Shown here: in pieces, positions 63,906 through 64,000 of the stretch | Layout: each line of letters starts with the position of its first letter | Numbering within the stretch: position 1 is the stretch's first letter | Translations under genes and position numbers: made by a program | The notes under the pieces: generated by a model | Databases searched by the model: none | The model's input: only the letters and a program-made list of their open reading frames with translations | Told to the model about the DNA's origin: nothing | Source of the DNA: JANXUC01 sp964619065 | GTDB taxonomy: Bacteria; Acidobacteriota; Terriglobia; Terriglobales; Acidobacteriaceae | DNA length: 64,000 bases | Assembly (NCBI GenBank): GCA_964619065.1 | Contig: CAZUCC010000001.1 | Coordinates: forward strand, 62,001-126,000 | Direction of reading: 5' to 3'

Positions 63906-64000
63906 GATAGGAAGTGATTTGATCGGCGGCGAGTTCCGCAACGATAGATCCCACAACGACTACGTAAGCGCGACGCGCCAGCTTGAGCGCCAACGGCGCT
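63877..64000 (-). CDS. livF: LivF C-terminus, partial (runs off the window)
   Basis: The last 40 codons of a gene entering from the right edge: a minus-strand frame ending at TAA (63879-63877) and reading ALKLARRAYVVVVGSIVAEL then ELTRFYFG. This matches the end of LivF ATPases (A...ADRAYVLENGRIV...), though GSIV replaces the usual GRIV. Its end overlaps the livM start. Only the tail is visible, so the call rests on this motif and on operon context. Confidence 0.75.
   Translation of the reverse strand, partial: APLALKLARRAYVVVVGSIVAELAADQITSYHELTRFYFG

Overview
The window reads as chromosomal DNA from an Acidobacteriota, most likely class Terriglobia (Koribacter/Sulfotelmatobacter-like). This is inferred from gene style. 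There is an Oar-type TonB receptor with a carboxypeptidase-regulatory N-terminus, a small PEP-CTERM protein, many eukaryote-like Ser/Thr kinases with proline-rich linkers, dispersed GTCATTCCGAG palindromes, and moderately GC-rich housekeeping genes. No rRNA, tRNA, CRISPR array, insertion sequence or prophage was seen. One structural RNA, the SRP RNA, is present.

1-28.8 kb is mostly housekeeping. In order: nrdR, NAD-type isocitrate dehydrogenase, a heme A and cytochrome oxidase assembly group (ctaA-ctaB-DUF420/CtaM-like), ssb, a VKOR thiol oxidase, pterin dehydratase, an MFS exporter, a PEP-CTERM mini-protein with a structured leader and strong terminator, a YpdA-type flavoprotein, aspA, fabH, SRP RNA, a TgpA-like transglutaminase, an outer-membrane barrel, rimO-yacG-pgpA, a beta-propeller protein, cinA-thpR-plsY-gpsA, an HD-GYP receptor, ftsY and ribD-ribE. 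Three copies of a ~90-bp palindromic repeat sit between these genes.

28.8-49.4 kb begins with an orphan MlaF-like ATPase and is then a dense phospho-signalling island. It holds two membrane-anchored PP2C phosphatases, an ABC exporter with three FHA domains, a Tat-type M48 protease, a vWA-TM-FHA protein coupled by ATGA overlaps to a kinase and a PP2C, a zinc-ribbon/FHA protein, and four more Ser/Thr kinases on the opposite strand. One kinase continues after its membrane segment into a PstS-like phosphate-binding domain and an OmpA peptidoglycan-binding domain. Two of the minus-strand kinase transcription units start with a shared leader of about 110 nt. The island looks like an envelope-sensing network in which extracytoplasmic modules feed kinases, phosphatases reverse them, and FHA proteins, including the exporter, read out Thr phosphorylation.

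50.2-58.5 kb encodes two paralogous large exported proteins, one of which has captured an Oar-type N-terminal segment, and a 1121-residue TonB-dependent receptor. The receptor has a clear sigma70-like promoter and a long leader. 58.5-61.2 kb is a GMC oxidoreductase/small-subunit pair plus a GlcG/HbpS-like protein. 61.3-64 kb is a branched-chain amino-acid ABC transporter (livF partial at the edge, livM, livG, livH) on the minus strand.

Functions are from motif reading only; no database search was possible.
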